DNA of 8,600 nt from Bryobacterales bacterium (GTDB lineage Bacteria > Acidobacteriota > Terriglobia > Bryobacterales > Bryobacteraceae): contig PKYZ01000892.1 of assembly GCA_003132865.1 (NCBI GenBank), positions 8,653-17,252 on the forward strand, written 5' to 3'. A program made the position numbers and the translations under genes. A model generated the notes under the pieces. It did no database searches. It saw only the letters and a list, made by a program, of their open reading frames with translations, and was not told the DNA's origin. Below, piece after piece: positions 1 through 6,118 of the stretch (positions are counted from its first letter, which is position 1; each line of letters begins with the position of its first letter).

Positions 1-336
1 GGCAAACGCCAACTGACCACTGTCTTTCCCTTCCGGCAGGGAAATAGTACGGGTTGGATGCACGTTAGTGCGCGTCGATTTTAGTCCCTCGCCCAGCGTG
101 AGGTAGAACGTGGCACCCTCACCCACCTTAGCCTTAGTGCAGATGCGTCCTCCGTTCCGGCGGACGATTCGCCAAAAATGGCCAAGGCCGACGATTCCCT
201 CAGAATCGCGCCGCGGATGCAGAAGCGGTTCGGAATGCTCAGCGCCTGGATACACTACTCTCCTCCCGAAAAGTAGTGTGGGCATAGGCCTGCTAGTCTC
301 AGGGAAATCAGATCGGGGCCACGGCCGCCGAGACGT
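1..336 (-). pseudogene. C-terminal remnant of a sensor histidine kinase (HATPase_c end), cut by the window edge
   Basis: The minus-strand frame is open from a TGA at 337-339 to the left edge. It reads, in pieces, SEPLLHPRRDSEG, then GLGHFWRIVRRNGGRI, then KVGEGATFYLTL. This matches the end of the histidine-kinase ATP-binding domain, whose usual pattern is FEPFxRLHxxxxxxGTGIGLAICRRIVERHGGRI followed by GxGxTFxxTLP. The G2 box is damaged: GIVGLGHFW stands where GTGIGLAIC is expected. No N box or G1 box (DxGxG) is visible upstream, so ATP binding should be lost. The frame continues past the normal domain end (GEGLKSTRTN...) off the window, so it may be fused to something unseen. The first in-frame ATG is at 285 and has no ribosome binding site. 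The kinase resemblance is clear; decay, rather than an unusual kinase end, is inference. Confidence 0.5.
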
Positions 337-400
337 TCAGAATGGCTACTGATGGCCATGGAGGAGCGCTGGTGGAGTCCTCGGCGCCCAGGTGATCGTC
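333..400. repeat. Degenerate repeat X, copy 1
   Basis: This 68-bp block aligns without gaps to 732-799, with 9 mismatches by hand (about 87% identity). In one plus-strand frame both copies read SEWLLMA(M/L)E(E/D)RWW(S/N)P, and half the changes fall at third codon positions, hinting at former coding on that strand. A minus-strand frame is also open (DDHLGxEDSTS), so direction is uncertain. I do not recognise a family in either reading. Confidence 0.7.
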
Positions 401-559
401 GGCATCCCGTAGCGTAAATCTTGCGGGCCTTGCGCGCTCCGGAGGCCAGCGGCGCACGACGCGCGTCGCGGCGCGACAAAATGCAACAAACCCGGCCTCC
501 GCAAAGAAGCCATCTGCAACCGGTAACCACGACATCGTGAATCACCGAATCGCTGACGC

Positions 560-735
560 GCCGATCCGGCGGTGAACCAGACGGTGTCCGCCTCCACTAC
601 CGCCCCGCGCACGATGAGCGGCTCGGCGCTGCTGCCGGGCCGCATCGCCTCCGGCGGCTGCTGGCGCGGCGATCCGGCGGTGCGGCGGGCGCCCGGCTGG
701 CCACGGCGGCGGATCGTGGCAGGCCGCACACACGT
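560..735 (-). pseudogene. Possible remnant of a cytochrome-c-like (CxxCH) domain
   Basis: On the minus strand 716-730 encodes CAACH, within NVCAACHDPP, a class-I c-type heme motif. About 25-30 codons downstream, in a different frame, 619-642 reads RPGSSAEP followed by LIV. Planctomycete-type cytochrome c domains typically show CaaCH and then a pGdpxxSlL segment at similar spacing. Joining the two needs a frameshift, and the stretch lacks a start and a ribosome binding site. CxxCH is short and can arise by chance in GC-rich DNA, so this is a weak call. The region overlaps repeat copy Y1. Confidence 0.2.
619..668. repeat. Degenerate repeat Y, copy 1
   Basis: This 50-bp block aligns to 856-906 with about 5 mismatches and one single-base gap (about 88% identity by hand). 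With the X copies it forms the order X1-Y1-X2-Y2 along the plus strand, which is two Y-X units in tandem when read on the minus strand. Confidence 0.65.
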
Positions 736-799
736 TCGGAATGGCTGCTGATGGCCCTGGAAGACCGCTGGTGGAATCCTCAACGCCGAGGTGATCGTC
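732..799. repeat. Degenerate repeat X, copy 2
   Basis: Second copy of the block at 333-400. The plus-strand SEWLLMALEDRWW reading ends at a TAG at 805-807. That frame is open back to a TGA at 538-540 but has no usable start codon, consistent with a decayed 3' end rather than a live gene. Confidence 0.7.
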
Positions 800-855
800 T
801 GTAGCGTTCCCCGTGATCTCGCTGGCCGTATCTACGCGCCTGCAAGCCAGCGGCT

Positions 856-906
856 CGGCTCGGCGCTGCTCCTCGGCCGCATCGTGTCCGGCGGGCTGCT
901 GGCGCG
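856..906. repeat. Degenerate repeat Y, copy 2
   Basis: Second copy of the block at 619-668. The distance from Y2 to X2 is about 56 bp, whereas Y1 to X1 is about 218 bp, so one unit has lost or gained about 160 bp since duplication. Confidence 0.65.
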
Positions 907-981
907 TCGACTCGATGGTGCACCAGGGCGTGCGGTTGAAGCTGTCGACCGTCGGCGCGTCCGTGGGAACCTTTCCAGTTT

Positions 982-990
982 TGCTACAAC
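982..990 (+). promoter_or_regulatory. Extended -10 promoter candidate for the SDR gene
   Basis: TGC followed by TACAAC gives a TGn-extended -10 with 4 of 6 matches to TATAAT. No good -35 is seen 16-18 bp upstream. Transcription would begin about 6-7 nt downstream, at or next to the ATG at 997. No Shine-Dalgarno sequence precedes that ATG, so a leaderless or nearly leaderless mRNA is possible. Confidence 0.3.
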
Positions 991-996
991 TAATTA

Positions 997-2022
997 ATGA
1001 AAGTTCTCTTCATCGGCGGAACCGGCGTCATCAGCACAGCTTGCACGCACCTGGCGGTCGAGCGCGGCATTGACGTTACGCTCCTGAACCGCGGCCGTCA
1101 CTCAGCACGTCCGCCGGCCGGCGTAAATACGCTAGCTGTGGACATCGAAGACGGCCCTGCCGTAACTCACGCACTCGCCCACGCCTCCTTCGACGCCGTA
1201 GTCGATTGGATAGCCTTTGAACCCGCGCACGTAGAGCGCGACATCGCGCTGTTCCGTGGCCGGACGCGCCAGTACATCTTCATCAGTTCCGCCAGCGCAT
1301 ACCAGAAGCCCGCGTCGCACTATCTGATCACCGAGTCCACACCGCTCGCCAACCCGTACTGGGTGTACGCGCAGCAGAAGATCACCTGCGAAGAGCGCCT
1401 TATGCGCACGTACCGCGAAGAGGGCTTCCCCGTCACCATCGTGCGCCCGTCGCTGACCTATGGCGACACGCAGATCGCCCTCGCGATCAACAGTTGGGCC
1501 AAGTCCTACACCGCAGTGGATCGCATGCGCCGCGGAAAGAAAGTGATTGTTCCAGGGGATGGCTCGTCGCTCTGGGTCATCACCCACAACACCGATTTCG
1601 CCAAAGGACTGGTGGGACTGCTGGCGCGCGAGCAGACCATCGGGCACGCCTTCCACATCACCAGCGACGAGGTGATGTGCTGGGACCAGTGGTATCGCCT
1701 GACGGCCGAGGCAGCCGGCGTCGAGCCGCGCCTGGTGCATATACCCAGCGACTTCATCGCGGCGTGCGTCCCCGAGGCGCGCGGCGGCCTCCTGGGCGAC
1801 AAAGCCGTCAGCGTGGTCTTCGATAATACCAAGATCAAGCGTTTCGTTCCGGGCTACTGCGCGACCGTACCTTTCACGCAGGGCATCCGCCAGACCATGG
1901 CCTGGTTCGACGCCGACCCGGCGCGGCAGCAAATCGATGACGAAGCCAACGCCCACTGGGACAACCTGATCGAGGCCTACGAACATGGTACGCAAGAGGC
2001 GCTGCGTTACTTTCGGCACTGA
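997..2022 (+). CDS. Extended SDR-family NAD(P)-dependent epimerase/dehydratase
   Basis: A 341-residue cytoplasmic protein with an N-terminal Rossmann fold. The glycine-rich dinucleotide motif GGTGVIS is at residues 7-13, after the first strand. The second strand ends LLNRGR (29-34); Arg32 in place of an acidic residue fits NADP(H) preference in this subgroup. The catalytic region shows FISSASAY (95-102) for the active-site Ser and YAQQK (Tyr124, Lys128) for the YxxxK pair. VRPSLTYGD (149-157) is the usual substrate-side loop. Length is typical of sugar-nucleotide epimerases and related reductases. The nearest pattern is the UDP-glucose 4-epimerase-like group beginning VLFIGGTGxIS. Substrate is unknown. 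The ATG at 997 is the only start that keeps the Rossmann strand complete; it lacks a Shine-Dalgarno. A secreted sugar-type dehydrogenase follows 246 bp downstream on the same strand, suggesting carbohydrate metabolism (inference). Confidence 0.92.
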   Translation: MKVLFIGGTGVISTACTHLAVERGIDVTLLNRGRHSARPPAGVNTLAVDIEDGPAVTHALAHASFDAVVDWIAFEPAHVERDIALFRGRTRQYIFISSASAYQKPASHYLITESTPLANPYWVYAQQKITCEERLMRTYREEGFPVTIVRPSLTYGDTQIALAINSWAKSYTAVDRMRRGKKVIVPGDGSSLWVITHNTDFAKGLVGLLAREQTIGHAFHITSDEVMCWDQWYRLTAEAAGVEPRLVHIPSDFIAACVPEARGGLLGDKAVSVVFDNTKIKRFVPGYCATVPFTQGIRQTMAWFDADPARQQIDDEANAHWDNLIEAYEHGTQEALRYFRH

Positions 2023-2096
2023 GTTGAGGCCCGCGGCAAACCGCCGATTTAAGTCGGCCATCCGCCCGCGTGAAAAGCGCGAAGTCGATCGGCGTC

Positions 2097-2130
2097 AGGT
2101 CCGGCAAACTGGCTCACCCTCCGGCAGGCC
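2097..2130. repeat. Short dispersed repeat C, copy 1
   Basis: This 34-bp block matches 6272-6304 with about 5 mismatches and one gap (about 82% identity by hand). It lies in the 246-bp spacer between the SDR and oxidoreductase genes, which otherwise shows no recognisable gene. The second copy abuts the larger dispersed repeat, so this may be an eroded third location of that element. Confidence 0.45.
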
Positions 2131-2230
2131 CAGGCGCTTCCTGAACGCGCCGGACATCACGACCACCCAGGGCCTGCGCGACCAGACAAAGGCGGCTCTG
2201 TTGGGGAGCTTACAACTTGAATGTACCCAC

Positions 2231-2253
2231 CCACGGCGATACCATAGCCGTGG
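2231..2253 (+). promoter_or_regulatory. Hairpin overlapping the ribosome binding site of the Gfo/Idh/MocA gene
   Basis: CCACGGC (2231-2237) and GCCGTGG (2247-2253) form a perfect 7-bp stem with a 9-nt loop. The last two stem bases are the first two of the GGAGG at 2252-2256 that serves the GTG at 2269. Folding would partly hide the Shine-Dalgarno, so translation could be damped. The pairing is visible in sequence; the regulatory effect is inference. Confidence 0.45.
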
Positions 2254-2268
2254 AGGAACGACCCAAAC

Positions 2269-3603
2269 GTGTCCAACGATCCAACGAGCCGCCGAGACTT
2301 CATGCGCGCCACCATTGCTGGTGTTTCCGCAGGACCGGCCATTTCCGCCTTCGGCCAGGGCGCGTCCGCACAATCGGTGGAGGGGCCGGTCCGGCTCGGC
2401 ATTGTCGGCGCCGGGATTCGCGGACTTGAATTGATGCAGGCCGCGCTCAACGCGGGCGGGAAGATCGTGGCGGTGTGCGACCTCTACGATGGCCATTTCC
2501 GCCGGGCCCAGGAGATTCAGCCCAACACGCCCACAACGAAGGACTATCGCGAGATCGTCAACCGACAGGACATCGATGCCGTGATCGTCGCCACGTCCGA
2601 CCATTGGCACGCGCCGGTGGCGATTGCCGCGATGAAGGCCGGCAAGGACGTGTATTGCGAAAAGCCGATGACGCACACGATTCCCGAGGCGCTCGAAATG
2701 GCGCACATCTCAAAACAGACCGGGAGGCTGGTGCAGGTGGGCGGCCAGAGCTTGAGCATGGAGTCCACCAAGAAGGGCAAACAGTGGCTCGACGCAGGAG
2801 AAATCGGGGATGTCTACATGGTCCAGTGCTCGATTTTCCGGTCGAACGCGATCGGCGCGTGGCGGTATCCAGTGCCGCCCGATGCGTCGCCGCAGACGGT
2901 GGACTGGACCAGATTCCTGGGGAATGCTCCCCAGCGTCCTTTCGACGCACAGCGGTTCTTCCAGTTCCGGAACTGGTGGGATTACGGCACGGGGATCGCG
3001 GGCGACGAATATGTGCACCTGCTTTCGCGCGTGCACCACTTGATGGGGGTCCAGTTTCCGTTGAGCGCGGTGGCCAACGGCGGGATCTACAAGTGGAAAG
3101 GCGACCGCGATGTGCCCGATATTCACAACACGCTGTACAACTACGGCAAGTTCCAGGTGACTGTCAGCGCGAACCTGGTATCGAATTTCGAGGGCGGCGA
3201 GATTGTTCGCTTCATGGGCGACAAGGGGACGATCGAGCTGACTGAGGAGGGCGCTCGCCTGCTGCCCTACAACCCGGTGGAGGATTACCTATATCCGCTG
3301 GAGAGCTGGCCGAAGGACACGAAAAGCCGGTTTGCGGCCGAGCACAAAGACGACCCGATCGCCGACCTCGGCACCGCGCGGCAGCAACCGAAACGTCAAC
3401 CCGTGGAGTTCCGGCAGGAGCGCGAGGGCACGGAAGATCATTTCAAGAATCTGTTTGCCGCGATGCGAACAAGGGAGCAGCCGGTGGAGAATGTCGAGTT
3501 CGGCTGTGGGACTGCGGTCGCGTGCCATATGGCGAACCTGTCGTACCGGGATGGCGGTAAGCGCGTGGTGTGGGATCGCGAGAAGCGCGTGGCGTCCGTG
3601 TAG
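2269..3603 (+). CDS. Tat-exported Gfo/Idh/MocA family oxidoreductase
   Basis: A 444-residue NAD(P)-dependent dehydrogenase of the glucose-fructose oxidoreductase/inositol dehydrogenase family. The N-terminus is a twin-arginine signal: SRRDFMRA (7-14), a hydrophobic alanine/glycine stretch, and a likely cleavage near ASAQS (32-36). The mature protein opens with VRLGIVGAGIRG (41-52), the GxGxxG dinucleotide loop. VIVATSDHWHAP (105-116) and CEKPM (130-134, with the family's EKP lysine) follow. WDYGTGIAGDEYVHLL (237-252) carries the conserved Asp246/His250 region of the substrate site. The C-terminal half is the GFO_IDH_MocA_C sheet. The start is GTG at 2269, chosen because it includes the complete Tat motif and has GGAGG 12 nt upstream. 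Export by Tat suggests the cofactor is bound before transport. The substrate is probably a sugar or polyol but is not readable. The SDR gene lies upstream on the same strand; cotranscription is possible. Confidence 0.94.
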   Translation: MSNDPTSRRDFMRATIAGVSAGPAISAFGQGASAQSVEGPVRLGIVGAGIRGLELMQAALNAGGKIVAVCDLYDGHFRRAQEIQPNTPTTKDYREIVNRQDIDAVIVATSDHWHAPVAIAAMKAGKDVYCEKPMTHTIPEALEMAHISKQTGRLVQVGGQSLSMESTKKGKQWLDAGEIGDVYMVQCSIFRSNAIGAWRYPVPPDASPQTVDWTRFLGNAPQRPFDAQRFFQFRNWWDYGTGIAGDEYVHLLSRVHHLMGVQFPLSAVANGGIYKWKGDRDVPDIHNTLYNYGKFQVTVSANLVSNFEGGEIVRFMGDKGTIELTEEGARLLPYNPVEDYLYPLESWPKDTKSRFAAEHKDDPIADLGTARQQPKRQPVEFRQEREGTEDHFKNLFAAMRTREQPVENVEFGCGTAVACHMANLSYRDGGKRVVWDREKRVASV

Positions 3604-3707
3604 GCATGAGTCTGAACAAAACTTCATCGAGGAGCCAGACGGATCTCGGGTACTGCTGACGCCGGCCTGCTCCCACCGTCATATGCGCCTGTTCTCGGCC
3701 CTGCTCT

Positions 3708-3741
3708 TCGAGCACTGGACCATGTAGACATTCCCGATTTC
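3708..3741 (-). repeat. Inverted near-copy of an internal fragment of the Gfo/Idh/MocA gene
   Basis: The reverse complement of this 34-nt block equals 2800-2833 at 33 of 34 positions (one G/A difference). Both encode EIG(D/N)VYMVQCS. The minus-strand frame stays open either side: upstream it reads WKHKDCGHADAH, loosely matching KQWLDAG of the gene, and downstream it diverges to a TGA. This looks like the surviving core of an inverted, otherwise heavily diverged Gfo paralogue fragment about 0.9 kb from its relative. It could also be a recent short inverted duplication. Confidence 0.75.
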
Positions 3742-3822
3742 GTGGGCGTCGGCATGACCACAGTCTTTGTGCTTCCAAGACCTGGCGTTCATCGCGATGA
3801 CCCGGGAGCAGATCAAAGGTCG

Positions 3823-3861
3823 GGCGAAAGCTGAAAGCTGATCGCTGAGCGCTGAAAGCTG
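3823..3861. repeat. 7-bp tandem repeat, consensus GCTGAAA
   Basis: Four units plus a partial one are contiguous from 3830: GCTGAAA, GCTGATC, GCTGAGC, GCTGAAA, then GCTG. A weaker GGCGAAA unit precedes them. The first four bases of each unit are constant and the last three vary. It sits in the spacer, outside any gene. Function unknown; slippage-prone intergenic microsatellites of this kind occur in several bacterial genomes. Confidence 0.75.
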
Positions 3862-3899
3862 CTTTTAAGGGGCCGCGCGCCCGCGCCATCCTCGCCGTG

Positions 3900-4060
3900 C
3901 TGCTCGGCCGGGCGCTGCGCCGGTCCGCGGTGGCCACGCTCACCGGATGGGCACTGTTCGGGCGCATTTCACGCCGGAGGCGACGGCCGCCGCACGGCAG
4001 GCGAATGCGCCGGAGCTGTCGGTGTTGTGACGGGACACTTCGCGTCTGCGATTCCGACGG
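3900..4060 (+). repeat. Dispersed ~160-bp repeat, copy A (with decayed coding trace)
   Basis: This aligns to 6304-6460. The first ~133 bp show about 15 mismatches and two single-base gaps (about 87% by hand), and weaker similarity runs about 25-30 bp further. Both copies encode RALRRS(A/E)VA and then FTPEAT(A/V)AAR(Q/R)ANAPELSV followed by a TGA at the same place. In copy A the two parts are in different frames, in keeping with its two extra bases relative to copy B. I do not recognise the protein family. No start codon or ribosome binding site precedes copy A, so this copy looks dead. Confidence 0.75.
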
Positions 4061-4139
4061 CCATCCGCCCGCCAGCCGTCGCGGCGACGGACAGCGGACC
4101 GCTGGCACCGGAACGGGCCGCCGGCATCAGGCGCGCGAA

Positions 4140-4173
4140 GCGCCAGCCAGGCTCCTGGGCTGCGGGCTGGCGC
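4140..4173. terminator. GC-rich inverted repeat, possible terminator of the AsmA-like gene
   Basis: GCGCCAGCC (4140-4148) pairs perfectly with GGCTGGCGC (4165-4173) across a 16-nt loop. It lies about 50 nt beyond the AsmA-like stop codon. There is no T-tract on either strand, so it is not a standard intrinsic terminator; a structural or Rho-assisted role is possible. Confidence 0.25.
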
Positions 4174-4224
4174 CGGCTCTGACGGCGCTCACGATGCCCG
4201 GCCGCCGGTAGGGTTGCCCGATGC

Positions 4225-5802
4225 TTACTTCAAACGCCCCAAGTCCTTCTTCCAATCGACTCCGACCGTGGTATTACCGTACGAGCCGGTTATTTCAAAA
4301 GGAACGATCCGCGTAGAGCCACGTTTCTTGAACAGCGGGGTGATTGCTTTGAGCACCAGTGCTTTGAAACCCGACGTGGTGTCTGAGAGATGGCCCCGGG
4401 TGTCGAGCGTGCCATGTAAATCGACTCGCTGGTTCAAAACATTGTATGTGCCGTGCACGGCGGTGTCGGCTCCCGGCACCTGAAAACCTCCGTTTGAAAT
4501 GGCAGCGATCCCATTGCGAAGCTGAATGTTGCCACGCACCTGGGAGAGCACGGTTCGGAGATCTTCATCCTGCTCTTTCTTCTTTTCGCCCTGCGCACTT
4601 TCGCTAATCCGGTCGATGCCCCCCTGGGTGTTAGGACTCGTGAAACGGCTGTCGTTCATGCCGAAGACCATGTCCATGCGAATTTTCTCCAGGAACCTCT
4701 GCGGGCCTGGCGGCCAAAGGAACTTACCAGTCACTTTGACATTGCCGCTCATTCCAGGCTGGTCCTTCGTGAACAGGTACAGCAGATCGTCCACACGCCC
4801 TTCCGGTACGGAAAAGTCGAAGCTCGCGGTTTTACCCTTTTCCCCCTCACGTCCCGCGATCCAACCGCGCACTTCAATCCGCGTGCGGCGGAAGCGAGCA
4901 ACGGCCGGCGTCAGCAGCACGTCGCCATTGGTGCCATTAACCGTTGCTTCGAACGTAGTGGCCAGGGGAACAGTATGGTTGCTGCCATCTACGCGGAACC
5001 CCGAAACGTCCACGCTGCCGTTAGTCTCAACTTGCGAAAGCCGGCCGGAGAACCGGCCGCGCGCATGGGCCACTCCAAAGATGCTCTTGAAATGGCTCAG
5101 TTCGATGTTGTCGTACGTATATGTGCCGGAGACCGGAGTGGCTCCCACGTCGGTGGGATTCCAGGGACCGAACTTGCCCTCGGAGCGAATGACGCCGGGC
5201 GGTTCCGTATTGCTCAGGGTCGCTCGGTACAACATAGGCGCTCCAGATCCGACATTCGTAATTCCGAGGCGGTCGATCTTTAGGACATACGGCTTCTCCT
5301 GGCGATCCTCCCGAATGAATTCCAGGATGGCGCCGTCTGCCGTGATTTGCGAAATAGCGAGTGACTTTCCACCCAGTCCGGTATTCAGGGCCACGCGATT
5401 GTCACCCTCCTCGTGCGTATCCGGGGGCACGATCATGTGCATACCCACCACCCGAACGGCGGAAAGCCGCTTCGGAGAACTGAATAATCCGGTGATGGTG
5501 CCCTGAATCGTCAGTCTCTCCACGGTAATAATGGGCGCCGCTTCAGGGTGCTTGTGACGGAGGAACCGAATCCCCTCCGCAGTGCACCCGGGAGGAAAGT
5601 AAGAATTGGAAAAAGTGCGGATCTGCACGATTCGTCCGGAAGCTTCTTCCAGGGCTTTGGTTATGGCGTCCTGGGTGAACGGCCAATGAATGGCAAGCAC
5701 CACAATGCCGGCTGCGATCCCGCCGAAAAATACGGCTCCGGCAACCCAGAACCATTTCGGGACCCTATGCCGAGTGGTGGCGCGAGGTTGCTCGATGAGC
5801 AT
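4225..5802 (-). CDS. AsmA-like envelope protein
   Basis: A 525-residue protein with a short basic cytoplasmic tail, one transmembrane helix at about residues 18-39 (FWVAGAVFFGGIAAGIVVLA) and a large periplasmic part made of alternating strands. The segment just after the helix (QDAITKALEEASGRIVQI, then FPPGCTAEGIRF) fits the AsmA N-terminal pattern, in which a short helix precedes the first strands and a ffPpG-like loop. The C-terminal third (GNIQLRNGIAAISNGGFQVPGA through PFEITGSYGNTTVGVD) matches the AsmA-like C-terminal region, which usually ends in such an ITGxYGxPxxxxD strand. Family members are linked to outer-membrane assembly and are proposed lipid-transfer bridge proteins. A charged KKKEQDED stretch interrupts the C-terminal domain. 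The ATG at 5802 has no clear Shine-Dalgarno. Length is ordinary for the short AsmA branch. Transcription converges with the oxidoreductase gene. Confidence 0.85.
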   Translation of the reverse strand: MLIEQPRATTRHRVPKWFWVAGAVFFGGIAAGIVVLAIHWPFTQDAITKALEEASGRIVQIRTFSNSYFPPGCTAEGIRFLRHKHPEAAPIITVERLTIQGTITGLFSSPKRLSAVRVVGMHMIVPPDTHEEGDNRVALNTGLGGKSLAISQITADGAILEFIREDRQEKPYVLKIDRLGITNVGSGAPMLYRATLSNTEPPGVIRSEGKFGPWNPTDVGATPVSGTYTYDNIELSHFKSIFGVAHARGRFSGRLSQVETNGSVDVSGFRVDGSNHTVPLATTFEATVNGTNGDVLLTPAVARFRRTRIEVRGWIAGREGEKGKTASFDFSVPEGRVDDLLYLFTKDQPGMSGNVKVTGKFLWPPGPQRFLEKIRMDMVFGMNDSRFTSPNTQGGIDRISESAQGEKKKEQDEDLRTVLSQVRGNIQLRNGIAAISNGGFQVPGADTAVHGTYNVLNQRVDLHGTLDTRGHLSDTTSGFKALVLKAITPLFKKRGSTRIVPFEITGSYGNTTVGVDWKKDLGRLK

Positions 5803-5813
5803 GTGAACTTACG

Positions 5814-5828
5814 GGCAATTCTATTGCC
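5814..5828 (-). promoter_or_regulatory. Small inverted repeat in the 5' leader of the AsmA-like gene
   Basis: GGCAAT (5814-5819) and ATTGCC (5823-5828) flank a 3-nt loop, about 12 nt upstream of the start codon at 5802. The minus-strand reading contains TAGAAT (5 of 6 to the -10 consensus) across its centre, with TTGAAG 20 nt further upstream, a spacing too long for a standard promoter. It may be an operator or a leader hairpin; evidence is only the symmetry. Confidence 0.25.
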
Positions 5829-6104
5829 GCGCGAGTTGACCTTCTTCAAAACCCGGTGGTGATACCGGACTGAACTTCATATCGATCCGCCTTGGGCGCG
5901 GGGCGCAATAGCAGCGCTAGGCGCGCCTATAATACCCGGGATCTCCGCTCTCCGCCGATAGCTACCCTCCCCTTGGTCGTGGACCGGAACATCGAGCGCG
6001 CGCTCCTCTGCCGGTCGGCACTTCTCCTCAACCCACACCGTGTCCGGCGCCCCCGGGCCGCGCAGATCGGAAGTTCGGTATCCGTCAGAATGCTCGACCA
6101 CTGC

Positions 6105-6118
6105 TGGTCACGTGACCA
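6105..6118. promoter_or_regulatory. Perfect 14-bp palindrome, possible operator
   Basis: TGGTCACGTGACCA is completely self-complementary with no spacer and centres on CACGTG. It lies 123 bp upstream of the short ORF at 6241 and about 300 bp upstream of the AsmA-like start. Such sites commonly bind dimeric regulators or methylases, but nothing else in the sequence names a protein. Confidence 0.3.

Larger units (their letters stand above)
3604..4224. other. Gene-free spacer between convergent genes, rich in repeats and remnants
   Basis: No credible intact gene was seen in these 621 bp. The open frames are either read-throughs of neighbouring frames or lack ribosome binding sites. The stretch contains an inverted near-copy of a Gfo gene fragment (3708-3741), a 7-bp tandem repeat (3823-3861), one copy of a ~160-bp dispersed repeat (3900-4060) and a GC-rich inverted repeat (4140-4173). 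No strong terminator with a T-tract follows the oxidoreductase stop. Confidence 0.6.

Noticed and set aside
1132..2061. 309-codon minus-strand open frame across the SDR gene
   Set aside because: It is a complement shadow of the high-GC SDR gene, which has complete Rossmann and YxxxK motifs; the antisense product shows no family features.
2217..2245. TTGAAT-17-TACCAT as promoter of the oxidoreductase gene
   Set aside because: The start would fall at about 2252, inside the Shine-Dalgarno, leaving it at the extreme 5' end; the hairpin symmetry explains part of the same bases better.
2095..2706. 203-codon minus-strand frame over the start of the oxidoreductase gene
   Set aside because: It overlaps the Tat signal and Rossmann region of a clear plus-strand gene and has no recognisable motif.
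2475..3245. 256-codon plus frame within the oxidoreductase gene
   Set aside because: It is a frame-shifted shadow, rich in Arg and Gly, with no start signal.
3823..3861. CRISPR-like array
   Set aside because: Units are 7 bp and contiguous, with no spacers and no cas genes.
3443..4108. 221-codon minus-strand frame across the convergent spacer
   Set aside because: It crosses the 3' end of the oxidoreductase gene, the heptamer array and repeat copy A; its composition is arginine-rich low complexity.
4526..5506. 326-codon plus-strand frame inside the AsmA-like gene
   Set aside because: It is antisense to a convincing AsmA-like protein, with a serine/arginine-rich product and no ribosome binding site.
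5928..5933. TATAAT as a promoter for a transcript toward 6241
   Set aside because: No -35 at 15-19 bp spacing and no gene within 300 bp; it was kept only as a note in the spacer entry.
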